NCBI GenBank assembly: GCA_030425385.1
Contig: JAUIAH010000003.1
Span: forward strand, 248,001 to 312,000
Reading direction: 5' to 3'
From: Verrucomicrobiia bacterium
Lineage (GTDB): Bacteria > Verrucomicrobiota > Verrucomicrobiia > Verrucomicrobiales > DEV007
Length of the DNA stretch: 64,000 nt
Below, piece after piece: positions 17,306 through 25,809 of this stretch. Numbering within the stretch: the stretch's first letter is position 1; each line of letters begins with the position of its first letter. Under the pieces are notes generated by a model. It did not search any database. It was given only the letters and a program-made list of their open reading frames with translations, and was not told where the DNA came from. The translations under genes and the position numbers were made by a program.

Positions 17306-18322
17306 CTACAATTCCGTCGCCGTTTGTAACGGAGGCTCCGTCTCGGCGACGGGATCCGGCTCCGCGCCGGGAGGATCCAGGTAGCGGAAACCCGCGTTCG
17401 GGTGCCGCGGATCAAAGGCATAGGCATCGCGATTCTCGAGAAAGAGCTTGAGCATGCTCGCGGGAATGGCGAATCCCATGCCTTCAACGCCCGTGGCGAC
17501 CAACTTCATGTTGAGCACCCCGATGACCTCGCCCTGCAGATTGAAGAGCGGCCCTCCAGAGTTGCCTGGGTTGATTTGAGCCGTGTGTTGCAAATAGATG
17601 AGGCCCCCTGAGGCGACGCGATTCCGCACACTGACAATCCCTTGAGAAACCGAGCGCTCGAATCCTAACGGACTGCCTATCGCAAAGACGGACTGGCCAG
17701 AGCGAACGTCGCGAGATCGGCCAATGGGCACGTGCGGATAGTTGGGTTGCTCCTCGCCCTCGATCTTGAGCAGCGCCAGGTCCATCACCGGGCTGGTCGC
17801 CACAATGCGCACATTGGAAAGGCGAAGCTTCTTGAGCGACCGGTCCTGGCGCTTGAAGAGGATGATGGCGATCCGATGCTCACCAGAAATGACGTGGTTG
17901 TTGGTGATCACATACCCGTCAGGATGGATGATAAAGCCCGAGCCCAGCCCCGAGGGGGTCCGAATCTGCACCACGGCTTCACTGAGCAGCGCGGCATTCT
18001 CTTTCACTGAGCGTGTCTCCGGAGCCACTGCGGTAGAGAAGATTTCGCCATCCATCGTGGCCACGCCTTCGCTCCCGTCCCCCTCTTCAGCAAGACCCGC
18101 GTCGGAGGGCGTCTCCTCGTCAGAGGCACCCACCTCAGCGACCGCATCGGCAGGAACTTTCAGGATATCGAATCCGAGATCGATGAAATAAGCCTCGTCC
18201 GATTGCTTGAGGATCTCTCCTTCCAAATGGCTCCCATTTCGAAGAAGAATCGTCTCACTGTGTCCCAAGGATGCGAATGCCAGCCAGCCGAGGCAAAGGA
18301 ATGAAGAAAGCGCCTGTCTCAC
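17306..18322 (-). CDS. Trypsin-like serine protease, Deg/HtrA type without PDZ
   Basis: 338-residue exported protease. After a signal peptide (1-22) there is a small domain with the motif LLRNGSHLEGEILK, as in many PVC secreted proteins, then an acidic linker (about 65-95). The protease domain has an intact triad: His143 in VITNNHV, Asp181 in SPVMDLALLKI, Ser255 in NPGNSGGPLF. Unlike classical HtrA it ends without a PDZ domain, in a Pro/Glu-rich tail. Probably periplasmic quality control or regulated processing. First gene of the three-gene run ending with the VCBS protein. Confidence 0.9.
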   Translation of the reverse strand: MRQALSSFLCLGWLAFASLGHSETILLRNGSHLEGEILKQSDEAYFIDLGFDILKVPADAVAEVGASDEETPSDAGLAEEGDGSEGVATMDGEIFSTAVAPETRSVKENAALLSEAVVQIRTPSGLGSGFIIHPDGYVITNNHVISGEHRIAIILFKRQDRSLKKLRLSNVRIVATSPVMDLALLKIEGEEQPNYPHVPIGRSRDVRSGQSVFAIGSPLGFERSVSQGIVSVRNRVASGGLIYLQHTAQINPGNSGGPLFNLQGEVIGVLNMKLVATGVEGMGFAIPASMLKLFLENRDAYAFDPRHPNAGFRYLDPPGAEPDPVAETEPPLQTATEL

Positions 18323-18361
18323 CTAACGCTACCATGAAACCAATCGGCCCTTTCGCAAGCG

Positions 18362-19357
18362 TCAAATGGATACCCAGGCGCCGGACTGCGCGCTTTCGAA
18401 GAGGGCCTCGATGACCCGCATGTTGGCCACGGCATCACTGATTGGCGTCGGCACCGGGGTGTCATTGAGAATGGCCTCAGCCATGAGATCACCCTGGATC
18501 GTGTACTGATCACAGATCTCAAAGGTGATCTCCTCGATCACTTCCTCCTGCTGGAGCCACAGCTTGCACGGCTGATCAGGCGGAGCATTGAAGGGAATCT
18601 CAATTTCCACACGTCCCTTCGTTCCAAAGATCTGCACTCGCTGGTAGGGTTCCAATTGAGTGGAACAGGTGAAATTGCTCGTGTGATGGCCAAAGTCTAA
18701 CATTCCCAAAGCCAAGCGATCGACCTCAAAAGCGGGATCATTCTCCACCAGACCGACCACTCGGCGGGGCTCGGCATCGAAGAGAAAGCGTGCGAGAGAG
18801 ATGCAATAGCACCCGATGTCCATCAAGCCGCCGCCACCGATCCCTGGCATATTGCGAATGTTAGAGGGGTCATCGTTGAAATAGGAGAAGGCCGACTGGA
18901 TCGTGCGCAATTCGCCGATGCTGCCGTCCGTGGCCAGAGCCTTCGCGCGCTGCCACTGCGGGTGGTGCCGATACATGAAGGCTTCCATCAATTTCAACTG
19001 CGGATGCTTGTGGCCTGCCGCGACGAGAGACGCTGCCTCATTCACGGACAACCCGATGGGTTTCTCACACAACACGTGCTTGCCCGCCTCTAACGCCTTG
19101 ATCGACCACGGCACATGCAAATGGTTGGGAAGGGGATTGTAGATCGCGTCAATGTCAGGATCCGCGAGCATCTCTTCGTAGCTCCCATAGGCTTTGGCGA
19201 TTCCCAAGGCCTTCGCGGCGGCGGTTGCCTTCGCCAGGTCTCGAGAAGCAATCCCATGCACCACTGTCTTCGCCCCTTGTTGCATCGCTGGAATCACTTT
19301 CGCGGTTCCAATCAGGGCCGTACTTAGAATCCCAAACCGAATCTTCTCTGCGCTCAT
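18362..19357 (-). CDS. Gfo/Idh/MocA family oxidoreductase
   Basis: 331 residues. The N-terminal Rossmann fold (FGILSTALIG) binds NAD(P); the family motif CEKPIGLS carries the catalytic lysine (Lys99). The C-terminal alpha/beta domain includes GGGGLMDIGCYC, typical of this family. It should oxidise or epimerise a sugar or cyclitol; substrate unknown. It lies 16 bp after the GH95-like gene and in the same leftward run as UDP-xylose synthase, which suggests sugar metabolism. Confidence 0.88.
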   Translation of the reverse strand: MSAEKIRFGILSTALIGTAKVIPAMQQGAKTVVHGIASRDLAKATAAAKALGIAKAYGSYEEMLADPDIDAIYNPLPNHLHVPWSIKALEAGKHVLCEKPIGLSVNEAASLVAAGHKHPQLKLMEAFMYRHHPQWQRAKALATDGSIGELRTIQSAFSYFNDDPSNIRNMPGIGGGGLMDIGCYCISLARFLFDAEPRRVVGLVENDPAFEVDRLALGMLDFGHHTSNFTCSTQLEPYQRVQIFGTKGRVEIEIPFNAPPDQPCKLWLQQEEVIEEITFEICDQYTIQGDLMAEAILNDTPVPTPISDAVANMRVIEALFESAQSGAWVSI

Positions 19358-19373
19358 CTCGCCATCATCCCTT

Positions 19374-20858
19374 TCATTCCGTATTCCTCAATCGATACGT
19401 CACGTCTTTCTCCATGGGGAAACGCACGATTCCATTCGCATCCGGCGCCACCGTCTGGGACGCCTCGCCGCCCGGACGATCCACCATCAGGGGCACCACG
19501 CTTGCGATCGCCGCAGGGCCGGTTTCCAGACGGGTCAGATAGCCTTCGAGAAAGCCGCCTTCCTGCCAGACATACGCCACTTCATACTGTGGTGTTCGCA
19601 GTCCCACCACACTGCCATCCGGCCAGGCCTGCGGGAGCGTGGTCGCCCAATGCAAGACGCCGTCCCGCTCATGAGCCATCAAGCCACACACATCGCCGAC
19701 TAGGGCACCATTGGCGACCAGGTTCTGCGAGCGCACCATCAGGTTGGGCTCCAAGGCAGTCTGCAATAGCTGTCGTAAACGCCCATAAATAGCGTCGGGC
19801 TCGCCAGGCATCTCTTCTTGCCAAGCGCTCGCTAGCCCAGGCAGTTGCGAGGCAGACACGCCCGCATGGATCTGGGAGACGACATTCTCCGGTAGCGGCC
19901 GATTGTCCAAAGGCGCCGCCACCGGGGGAAACCACCAGATCCCGCGGCCAGACGTGACGGTCATGGGGGACTCAGCGCGCTCCGAACTCGCCAACAGGAG
20001 ATAGCGCCCATACTGGAACAGCAATTCCTCAAATCCCGGATCCTCCTCCGGTTTCGCCTGATACTCTCGCATCCGCTTCGGCGTCGCGAGGTGAGACTTG
20101 GCCCCACCCTCCAAGGTGAGATACATCGCATGAAAGTGATCTTGATAGTCGCCCAAATGGCGTTGTTGCAATTCCCGAGCATCGTCCATACGCACCGCAT
20201 CTAACACAGCGTTCACGCGGGAGGCGTCCGTGCCCATGGTGAGGACGAGCAGCAAACGATCCGCTCCCTCAATGCGCACCTCCTCCTGAGTAAAGGTCAT
20301 CGTGCCACCCTCGGGACGCAAGGCCACCGTCGCCATCTGGCCCGCCGCGGTGAGGATCAAGCGCCGCTGAGAGTTCTCAAAGCGCACCGCGTGCCCCGCG
20401 TGGCGGCACTCCCATCCCAATCGCACATTCAGGGTCCCTTTGCGCACCGAGCGCAATTGCCCCACCAAGACCTTATCGGGAAACGACGCGAAATACTCAC
20501 GGCGATGCCGTATGCGACCATCACGATAGCTGATTTCCACCGCCGCCGTCTGCAAATCCAGACGCCGCAGGTAGGTCCGCGCCGCCTCGGGATCATGCCC
20601 TGTTCGGATCACCAGATCGGCGAACGGCTGTCGTTGACCGCTTTCATCCTGATGGCTGGGACGCGACAGCCTCAAACGATCCGCCGCCACACCGCCGAGC
20701 ACCAGGGCCCCAAATTGCCCATTTCCCAGAGGCAAACTCTCCGTCTGCCAATCCGCTGCGGGCGTCGTGTAGACCAAGTCCAGCTGATGATTCGGATGCG
20801 CCCCCGCTGGAAGCAAGGCCGCCAGAAACACCATCGCAGGAATGAGAGCTGTTCTCAT
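19374..20858 (-). CDS. GH95-like protein lacking most of the catalytic barrel
   Basis: 494 residues with a signal peptide (1-20, ending AGAH). The N-terminal beta-sandwich matches GH95 alpha-L-fucosidases: [20 protein letters not shown] and [13 protein letters not shown]. The linker helices are kept (HLGDYQDHF and [13 protein letters not shown]). Then, where a 250-300-residue (alpha/alpha)6 barrel should follow, the text jumps to the C-terminal segment [14 protein letters not shown]. The usual QIDGNFG element with the catalytic Asp is replaced by [10 protein letters not shown]95 proteins are about 750-800 residues, so this is an internally truncated, probably non-catalytic form, yet the frame is intact. 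The ATG at 20858 overlaps the UXS stop (ATGA). Confidence 0.7.
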   Translation of the reverse strand: MRTALIPAMVFLAALLPAGAHPNHQLDLVYTTPAADWQTESLPLGNGQFGALVLGGVAADRLRLSRPSHQDESGQRQPFADLVIRTGHDPEAARTYLRRLDLQTAAVEISYRDGRIRHRREYFASFPDKVLVGQLRSVRKGTLNVRLGWECRHAGHAVRFENSQRRLILTAAGQMATVALRPEGGTMTFTQEEVRIEGADRLLLVLTMGTDASRVNAVLDAVRMDDARELQQRHLGDYQDHFHAMYLTLEGGAKSHLATPKRMREYQAKPEEDPGFEELLFQYGRYLLLASSERAESPMTVTSGRGIWWFPPVAAPLDNRPLPENVVSQIHAGVSASQLPGLASAWQEEMPGEPDAIYGRLRQLLQTALEPNLMVRSQNLVANGALVGDVCGLMAHERDGVLHWATTLPQAWPDGSVVGLRTPQYEVAYVWQEGGFLEGYLTRLETGPAAIASVVPLMVDRPGGEASQTVAPDANGIVRFPMEKDVTYRLRNTE

Positions 20859-21784
20859 GAAAGCATCTCGCGGAAGAACGTCACCGTCCGCTCCAAGCCT
20901 TCTTCCAAAGGCACCTTGGGCTCCCAATCGAGCACCTTCTTCGCCAGGGAAATATCGGGGCGCCGTTGCTGCGGATCATCCGCAGGCAAGGGGAGATGGA
21001 TGATCTTCGAAGAACTCTTCGTCATCGCGATCACCTTCTCAGCCAATTCCAGGATCGTGAACTCGCTCGGGTTCCCCAAATTCACAGGCCCCACCGTCTC
21101 TTCCTGCTCCATCAGGCGCACGAATCCATCGATCAAATCATCCACATAGCAGAACGAACGCGTCTGCTGGCCCTCGCCATACACCGTCAGATCCTCGCCT
21201 TTCAAGGCTTGCACAATGAAATTGGTCACGACCCGACCATCATCCGGCAACATCCGCGGCCCATAGGTATTGAAGATGCGCGCCACGCGAATCGGCAAGC
21301 CATGCTCCCGGTGGTAGTCGAAATACAGCGTCTCCGCGCACCGTTTTCCCTCATCATAACACGACCGGATCCCGATTGGATTCACATGGCCCCAGTAGGA
21401 TTCCGGCTGGGGATGCACCTCAGGATCGCCATACACCTCGGAAGTCGACGCCAGGAAAGCCCGCGCCTTCACCCGCTTCGCCAAACCCAACGCGTTCACG
21501 GCACCAAGGATCGACGTCTTGATCGTCTTAATCGGATTGTGCTGGTAATGCACGGGCGACGCCGGACAGGCCAGATTATAGACCCGATCCACCTCCAACT
21601 TAATGGGATCGATCACATCATGCCGCACCAACTCAAACCTGGGATGGCTCAGAAAAGGCGCCACATGCGCCTTCCTCCCCGTGAAAAAGTTATCCAAACA
21701 GATCACCTCATGCCCCTCCGCCAGCAAACGTTCGCAAAGATGACTACCAAGAAAGCCGGCCCCGCCGGTCACAAGACTGCGCAT
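20855..21784 (-). CDS. UDP-glucuronate decarboxylase (UDP-xylose synthase)
   Basis: 309 residues, normal for bacterial UXS. Extended SDR fold with NAD motif GGAGFLGS (7-14), the serine/threonine in STSEVYGDP (113-121) and the catalytic YxxxK as Tyr143 and Lys147 in CYDEGKR. The phrase [20 protein letters not shown] is characteristic of UXS as opposed to dTDP-glucose dehydratase. It converts UDP-glucuronate to UDP-xylose for surface glycans. The ATG at 21784 is chosen because it starts the Rossmann strand; a longer frame upstream adds unrelated residues. First gene of the leftward sugar operon. Confidence 0.92.
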   Translation of the reverse strand: MRSLVTGGAGFLGSHLCERLLAEGHEVICLDNFFTGRKAHVAPFLSHPRFELVRHDVIDPIKLEVDRVYNLACPASPVHYQHNPIKTIKTSILGAVNALGLAKRVKARAFLASTSEVYGDPEVHPQPESYWGHVNPIGIRSCYDEGKRCAETLYFDYHREHGLPIRVARIFNTYGPRMLPDDGRVVTNFIVQALKGEDLTVYGEGQQTRSFCYVDDLIDGFVRLMEQEETVGPVNLGNPSEFTILELAEKVIAMTKSSSKIIHLPLPADDPQQRRPDISLAKKVLDWEPKVPLEEGLERTVTFFREMLS

Positions 21785-22160
21785 GCCACACCAAACGCGA
21801 GAACCCAAGGAGCGCAACACCAGCGAGTTGCCAGAATCAGGCAGGAACCGCTTTTCCAGTGGTTGGTGAAGGGATGGCACCTCCTACTTGCACATTTCCG
21901 GCAGCGTTCTCAGAACCCAGAAGGAAACCGCTTCATCACCTGATATTTGCTTGTCGTCGGCCTAAAATCCTCTAACCTGAGGCCGATGGGTTGTCGTCAC
22001 CGCTACCACTCCGCTTGGGAAAACGCCTTCGTCGCTGAAAGGTCTAACGAAATTGGCCGTAATCCTGAAACGATCACCCACACCTTGCGTATTAAAGATT
22101 GTGAAACCATTTCTTGACGACATCACTAAACTTCTCCTAACCTCCAACCTGTCGACCCCA
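21785..22160. other. Divergent intergenic region
   Basis: 376 bp between the divergent UXS and TIGR02597-type genes; no coding region is supported. It contains a 7-bp inverted repeat (TCGGCCT 21957-21963, AGGCCGA 21980-21986) with a 16-base loop and becomes AT-richer towards the right end, where a possible promoter lies. Confidence 0.5.
22114..22143 (+). promoter_or_regulatory. Possible promoter of the TIGR02597-type gene
   Basis: TTGACG (22114-22119) and TAACCT (22138-22143) are 18 bp apart and end 17 bp before the ATG at 22161. The -35 element is good, the -10 weak. Confidence 0.35.
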
Positions 22161-23219
22161 ATGAAGCTCGCCCATCTCACCCTCGCTGCCACCTGCCTAG
22201 CCACCGCGCCCCTAGCGCTGGCGGAAACGGCCTGCTCGCCCGCGATCGGTTTTAACAAGGTAACCTGCAAGGGTAATTCTGATACACTCGTCGCAGTTCC
22301 TTTCGATCAAAAGCCAGCGTTTGTTGGAGTGACTGGAAGTGCACCATCTGAGAACGCGGGAGAGGCGACAATAACGCCTGCGGCGGACGTGGATTGGACA
22401 GCCAACGGTTTTTCTGACGTGCCGCACTACGTCAGATTTACTTCGGGAGACAAGAGTGGTTTTTATTATGCGGTAACTGGGAACACATCAGGGGAGGTGA
22501 CCGTCGATCTAAATGGGGACTCTTTAACGCAGGTTGCTTCTGGTGACGCTTTTAGGATTGTTCCTTTCTGGACATTGAGTTCGCTATTCGTAGGTGGAGA
22601 TGGAGTTCACGCTGCGACATCTGCTGGGCAGCGGGACACGGAAGTGTTTTTTCCTGATACGATGACACTTGGTGTGAACAAGTCAGCCTCTGCTACTTAC
22701 TATTTCTTGAATGGTAATTGGAAGAGGGTCGGGGATCTGGCTGGAACTTACAACGATTTGATCTTGCTCCCAAGTTCTGCTCTTTGGATTAGGCACAATG
22801 TTGCTGAGGATACGGTTCTCTGCGTGTCCGGGAGGGTTCCAACTGCGGTCCACGCCATTCAGATGGACGTTGATTCAGGGGAGAACCGAAATGATATTTT
22901 CTTTTCACTGGATCGGCCGATAGGCGTAACGCTCGTGGAATCGGGACTTGTGGAGAGCGGTGCATTTGTTCCGAGTGCTTCGGCTGGTAATAGAGCGGAC
23001 GAACTCTTTGTGTATGATAACGAGACCCCTCAGTTTAATAAGGCGCCATCAGCTACCTATTATTATTTGAATGGGAATTGGAAAAAGGTGGGTGATTTGG
23101 CGGGAGTTTACAATGATGTAGAGGTTTTCAATCCTGGCACTGCTGCTGTTATCCGGAAGTCTGGAAACGGAGGGGGTGCTCCTTCTACGATTTTTGGATT
23201 AAACTCTCCGAATTATTGA
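22161..23219 (+). CDS. TIGR02597-type secreted protein
   Basis: 352 residues with a Sec signal peptide (about 1-21, ALAE). The mature protein resembles the TIGR02597 family of verrucomicrobial surface proteins (family recall). It contains an internal duplication: SATYYFLNGNWKRVGDLAG (177-195) and SATYYYLNGNWKKVGDLAG (297-315), implying two related beta-rich modules. Function unknown. These genes are usually beside PEP-CTERM proteins, and that is the case here (28 bp). Codon use is AT-richer (many TTT, GGT, GAT, ATT) than in neighbouring operons, a sign of transfer or different expression. The ATG at 22161 is chosen because it begins the signal peptide. Confidence 0.75.
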   Translation: MKLAHLTLAATCLATAPLALAETACSPAIGFNKVTCKGNSDTLVAVPFDQKPAFVGVTGSAPSENAGEATITPAADVDWTANGFSDVPHYVRFTSGDKSGFYYAVTGNTSGEVTVDLNGDSLTQVASGDAFRIVPFWTLSSLFVGGDGVHAATSAGQRDTEVFFPDTMTLGVNKSASATYYFLNGNWKRVGDLAGTYNDLILLPSSALWIRHNVAEDTVLCVSGRVPTAVHAIQMDVDSGENRNDIFFSLDRPIGVTLVESGLVESGAFVPSASAGNRADELFVYDNETPQFNKAPSATYYYLNGNWKKVGDLAGVYNDVEVFNPGTAAVIRKSGNGGGAPSTIFGLNSPNY

Positions 23220-23247
23220 GATCTCAATTTAGAATACGAATCCTCTT

Positions 23248-23868
23248 ATGAAGCTACTTTCTTGGACATTATCTGCGTTTCTCGCCGCACAACTTGTGAA
23301 TGCTGACGCGGCGATCACCATCAATGTTGATATTGAGGGGGTTCGGGATGAGAACAACCTTAAAGTGCCAGCTGCTACGAACGTCGTAGTTGTTGCAAGT
23401 TCTTTGGATGGTTCATTTTCTGACCCTGTTGTCCCTGGTGGAGGATACAGTGCTGGTGACTTCATCAGTTCGGGAAGTGACGATGTCGTATTGGGGATGT
23501 TTAACCTCATTGACCTTGGTGCAACTAGTGGGAATCAGGTAGCATTCACCAACATCCAAGAGCCGGCCAACGTCAATGCTGGCGACCCAATTAGAATAAT
23601 GTGGTTTCCTGAGAGCACTGGGGAAGCAGGGCCTGTCGCTGGAGATAATTACGGTGCATACCGTGAGTCTAACTTGAGCTTTGAGGTGCCTGGACCGGGC
23701 GGTACAATTAGCATCGCGGTCTTGACAACTGATGCGACTACTTTAGGACCCGGAGCCATAGATCCGTCTGCAGTTAATGCGAATCTTACGGTAATTCCGG
23801 AGCCATCGTCTACATTTCTATCCTTATTGGGTCTGGTTTTTTGCTGCCATCGCCGGAGGAGGCAGTAA
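23248..23868 (+). CDS. PEP-CTERM sorting domain protein
   Basis: 206-residue exported protein. Signal peptide 1-20 (VNADA), then a beta-rich body of unknown function. The C-terminus has the tripartite PEP-CTERM sorting signal: VIPEPSS (PEP 184-186), a hydrophobic helix (FLSLLGLVFCC) and a terminal basic cluster RRRR. Such proteins are processed by an exosortase and moved to the surface or matrix; no exosortase gene lies in the window. It follows the TIGR02597-type gene by 28 bp, probably cotranscribed, and is followed by a strong terminator. The two cysteines just before the Arg cluster are slightly unusual. Confidence 0.82.
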   Translation: MKLLSWTLSAFLAAQLVNADAAITINVDIEGVRDENNLKVPAATNVVVVASSLDGSFSDPVVPGGGYSAGDFISSGSDDVVLGMFNLIDLGATSGNQVAFTNIQEPANVNAGDPIRIMWFPESTGEAGPVAGDNYGAYRESNLSFEVPGPGGTISIAVLTTDATTLGPGAIDPSAVNANLTVIPEPSSTFLSLLGLVFCCHRRRRQ

Positions 23869-23923
23869 GGATGTAGAATGGTCCTTAGCAGCCGTTTGTT
23901 GCATCAAGATTTTTTTAGTTAAC

Positions 23924-23957
23924 TCGAGGCCGCACATTTGTGCGGCCTCGAATGTTT
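23924..23957 (+). terminator. Terminator after the PEP-CTERM gene
   Basis: A 12-bp perfect stem (arms 23924-23935 and 23940-23951, TCGAGGCCGCAC and complement) with loop ATTT, followed by ATGTTTTG. It marks the left border of the repeat field. Confidence 0.85.
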
Positions 23958-23970
23958 TGTAAGGGGACAA

Positions 23971-24647
23971 GGACAGGCCCATAGTTGACCAAGGGGAATG
24001 TTTTGTAAGGGGACAGGTATAAGAGCATTGTTAATTGGGGACAGGCCCATAGTTGACAAGCGATTGACGTAGTGGTTGACTTGGGTGCAATGAGTGACAA
24101 GCGATAAGGTATGGGACAGGCCCATAGTTGACAAGCGATTGACGCGGTGGTTACCAAAGGGTTTCCAAGGGACAGGCCCATAGTTGATTGTTAGGGAAGG
24201 GTTTTAAGGGTTTTAAGGGTTTTAAGGGTTTTAAGGGTTTAAGGGTTTAAGGGTTTAAGGGTTTAAGGGTTTAAGGGTTTAAGGGTTTAAGGGTTTAAGG
24301 GTTTAAGGGTTTAAGGGTTTAAGGGTTTAAGGGTTTAAGGGTTTAAGGGTTTAAGGGTTTACAAGGGACAGGCCCATAGTTGACAAGCGATTGACGCTGT
24401 GGTTCAAGCAGGGACTATAAGGGACAGGCCCATAGTTGACCAAGCAGGGACTATAAGGGACAGGCCCATAGTTGACAAGCGGACTTGGGTGCAATGAGCA
24501 AGTGGTAATTAGGGACAGGCCCATAGTTGACAAGCGATTGACGTAGTGGTTGACTTGGGTGCAATGAGAAAGCCGAGAAGAATGCAGCTGTGGGATGATG
24601 GTGGTCGTGGTCAACAAGTGGTAATTAGGGACAGGCCCATAGTTGAC
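23971..24647 (+). repeat. Mosaic REP-like repeat field, nine copies of a 20-bp core
   Basis: Nine copies of the core GGGACAGGCCCATAGTTGAC begin near 23971 (first G missing), 24038, 24113, 24169, 24365, 24421, 24457, 24512 and 24628, all in the same orientation; the copy at 24169 is truncated after GTTGA. The core can form a small GGG/CCC hairpin. Many copies continue into AAGCGATTGACG then GTGGTT, and some into ACTTGGGTGCAATGAG, which is the leader and start codon of the downstream transposase. Spacing is irregular, so it is not CRISPR. The field ends at the RAYT gene and is probably its substrate or product. Confidence 0.85.
24202..24360 (+). repeat. TTTTAAGGG/TTTAAGGG satellite
   Basis: Four perfect copies of a 9-mer TTTTAAGGG (24202-24237) are followed by fifteen perfect copies of the 8-mer TTTAAGGG (24238-24357) and a partial unit. 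It lies inside the RAYT repeat field, between the fourth and fifth core copies. It resembles telomeric repeats in form only. Confidence 0.95.
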
Positions 24648-24730
24648 AATCGATTGACGTAGTGGTTGACTTGGGTGCAATGAGAAAGCCGAGAAGAATG
24701 CAGCTGTGGGATGATGGTGGTCGTGGTCAA
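24499..24730 (+). repeat. 116-bp tandem duplication covering the transposase leader and start
   Basis: 24499-24614 and 24615-24730 are the same 116 bp, with one visible mismatch (GACAAGCG against GACAATCG). Each copy holds one core repeat, the GATTGACGTAGTGG leader and the first 17 codons of the transposase. The left copy has an ATG at 24564 that runs only 32 codons to a TAG at 24660; the right copy (ATG 24680) opens the intact gene. Confidence 0.9.
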
Positions 24731-25771
24731 TATTTCCATGTGCTTGGGCGGACAGCGAATCGGGTATGGTGCCTGGATGATGAGGCGAAGGCGCGTTTTG
24801 TGGAGTTGATGGGCGCAGTGGAGGCTTTCTCTGGTGTGGAGGTGGTGACTTGGGCGCTCTTGGATAACCATTATCATTTGGTGGTTTATGTGCCTGCCGC
24901 TCCTGTTGAGGAGATTTCGGATGCGGTGTTTTGGGATCGCTTGGGGGCCCTGTATACAGAGGACGAACTGGAGGATATCCGGATTCGGATGGAGACCTTT
25001 CATCGCCTGAATCCTGGGGCGACAGGAATGGTTCAGGAAAAGGCGTATCGGCAGAGCTTCTTGGATCGGATGCACAATCTGAGTGCGTTCATGAAGACGC
25101 TGCTCCAGCGCTTCACCATGTGGTTCAACCGACGCCATGACCGGGTGGGGCGCCTTTGGGAGCATCGGTTCAAGAGCTTGGTCGTTGAGGGGGGAGGGGA
25201 GGCCCTGATCAATGTGGCTGCGTATGTGGATTTGAATGCCGTGCGCGCAGGGATGGTGGCGGATCCGAAAGACTATCGGTGGTGTGGCTATGCAGAAGCC
25301 GTGGCGGGGAAACGGGCGACGCAACAGCTGCTCGGGCGCCATTTGATGCCGGATATCGTGACACCCAATGGAAAGAGCGATTGGGTGGCGGTGAGCGCGG
25401 AGTATCGGAAGCTGCTGTTTGGGATAGGCGAGGAGCGCGTGCCTGTGCAGAGCGACCGTGAAGAGACGTGGCCGACCGGCGCTGACGGGGAGCGGAAAGG
25501 AATCCCTGCGGAGGCGGTGGCCACGGTGCAGGCGGAAGGTGGCAGGCTCACACGCGCGGAGTTGCTGCGTTGTCGGATTCGCTACTTCTCAGACGGCGTC
25601 GTGATTGGGAGCAAGGCCTTTGTCGAAGCGTTCTTCGAAGCCAAGCGAGAGTACTTCGGGAACAAGCGGCGCCGCGGTGCCCGTCCTATGAGCGGGGGCA
25701 ATTGGGATGGTCTGCACAGTGTACGGGCCTTACGTGATCCGGTGGAGAATCCGCAGCGGCCAGGGGACTAA
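24680..25771 (+). CDS. REP-associated tyrosine transposase (RAYT), Y1/HUH family
   Basis: 363-residue single-strand DNA transposase-like protein. The IS200-type fold is recognised from GRGQYFHVLGRTANRVWCL (14-32), the HUH metal site HYH (64-66) in WALLDNHYHLVVYV, and the RAYT-typical stretch GRLWEHRFKS with AYVDLNAVRAGMV. A long insert (about 73-125) separates HUH from the helix region; a roughly 120-residue tail follows. I do not assign the catalytic tyrosine. RAYTs nick and move REP elements; here the repeat field lies directly upstream. A GTG 18 bp earlier is a possible alternative start. No terminal inverted repeats or downstream copies are seen, so this is a single-copy domesticated type rather than an IS. 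Confidence 0.88.
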   Translation: MRKPRRMQLWDDGGRGQYFHVLGRTANRVWCLDDEAKARFVELMGAVEAFSGVEVVTWALLDNHYHLVVYVPAAPVEEISDAVFWDRLGALYTEDELEDIRIRMETFHRLNPGATGMVQEKAYRQSFLDRMHNLSAFMKTLLQRFTMWFNRRHDRVGRLWEHRFKSLVVEGGGEALINVAAYVDLNAVRAGMVADPKDYRWCGYAEAVAGKRATQQLLGRHLMPDIVTPNGKSDWVAVSAEYRKLLFGIGEERVPVQSDREETWPTGADGERKGIPAEAVATVQAEGGRLTRAELLRCRIRYFSDGVVIGSKAFVEAFFEAKREYFGNKRRRGARPMSGGNWDGLHSVRALRDPVENPQRPGD

Positions 25772-25809
25772 TTCTAGCCCAGCGATCTGGCGATAGTGCC
25801 TTTCATTCC

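Noticed and set aside
20966..21943. Plus-strand 325-codon frame opposite UDP-xylose synthase
   Set aside because: Antisense shadow, rich in Arg/His/Gln with no domain.
24202..24360. Telomere or chromosome end
   Set aside because: The array is internal, flanked on both sides by related repeats and genes; only its appearance is telomere-like.
23971..24647. Possible CRISPR array
   Set aside because: Repeat spacing is irregular, intervening sequences are themselves repeated parts of the transposase leader, and no cas genes are present.
23915..24680. Minus-strand frames encoding repeated NRLSTMGLSL and VNYGPVP peptides
   Set aside because: Translation artefacts of the tandem core repeats; no start signals, composition or conservation expected of proteins.
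24611..25342. Minus-strand 243-codon frame opposite the transposase
   Set aside because: Lies fully within the sense gene, His/Pro-rich shadow composition.
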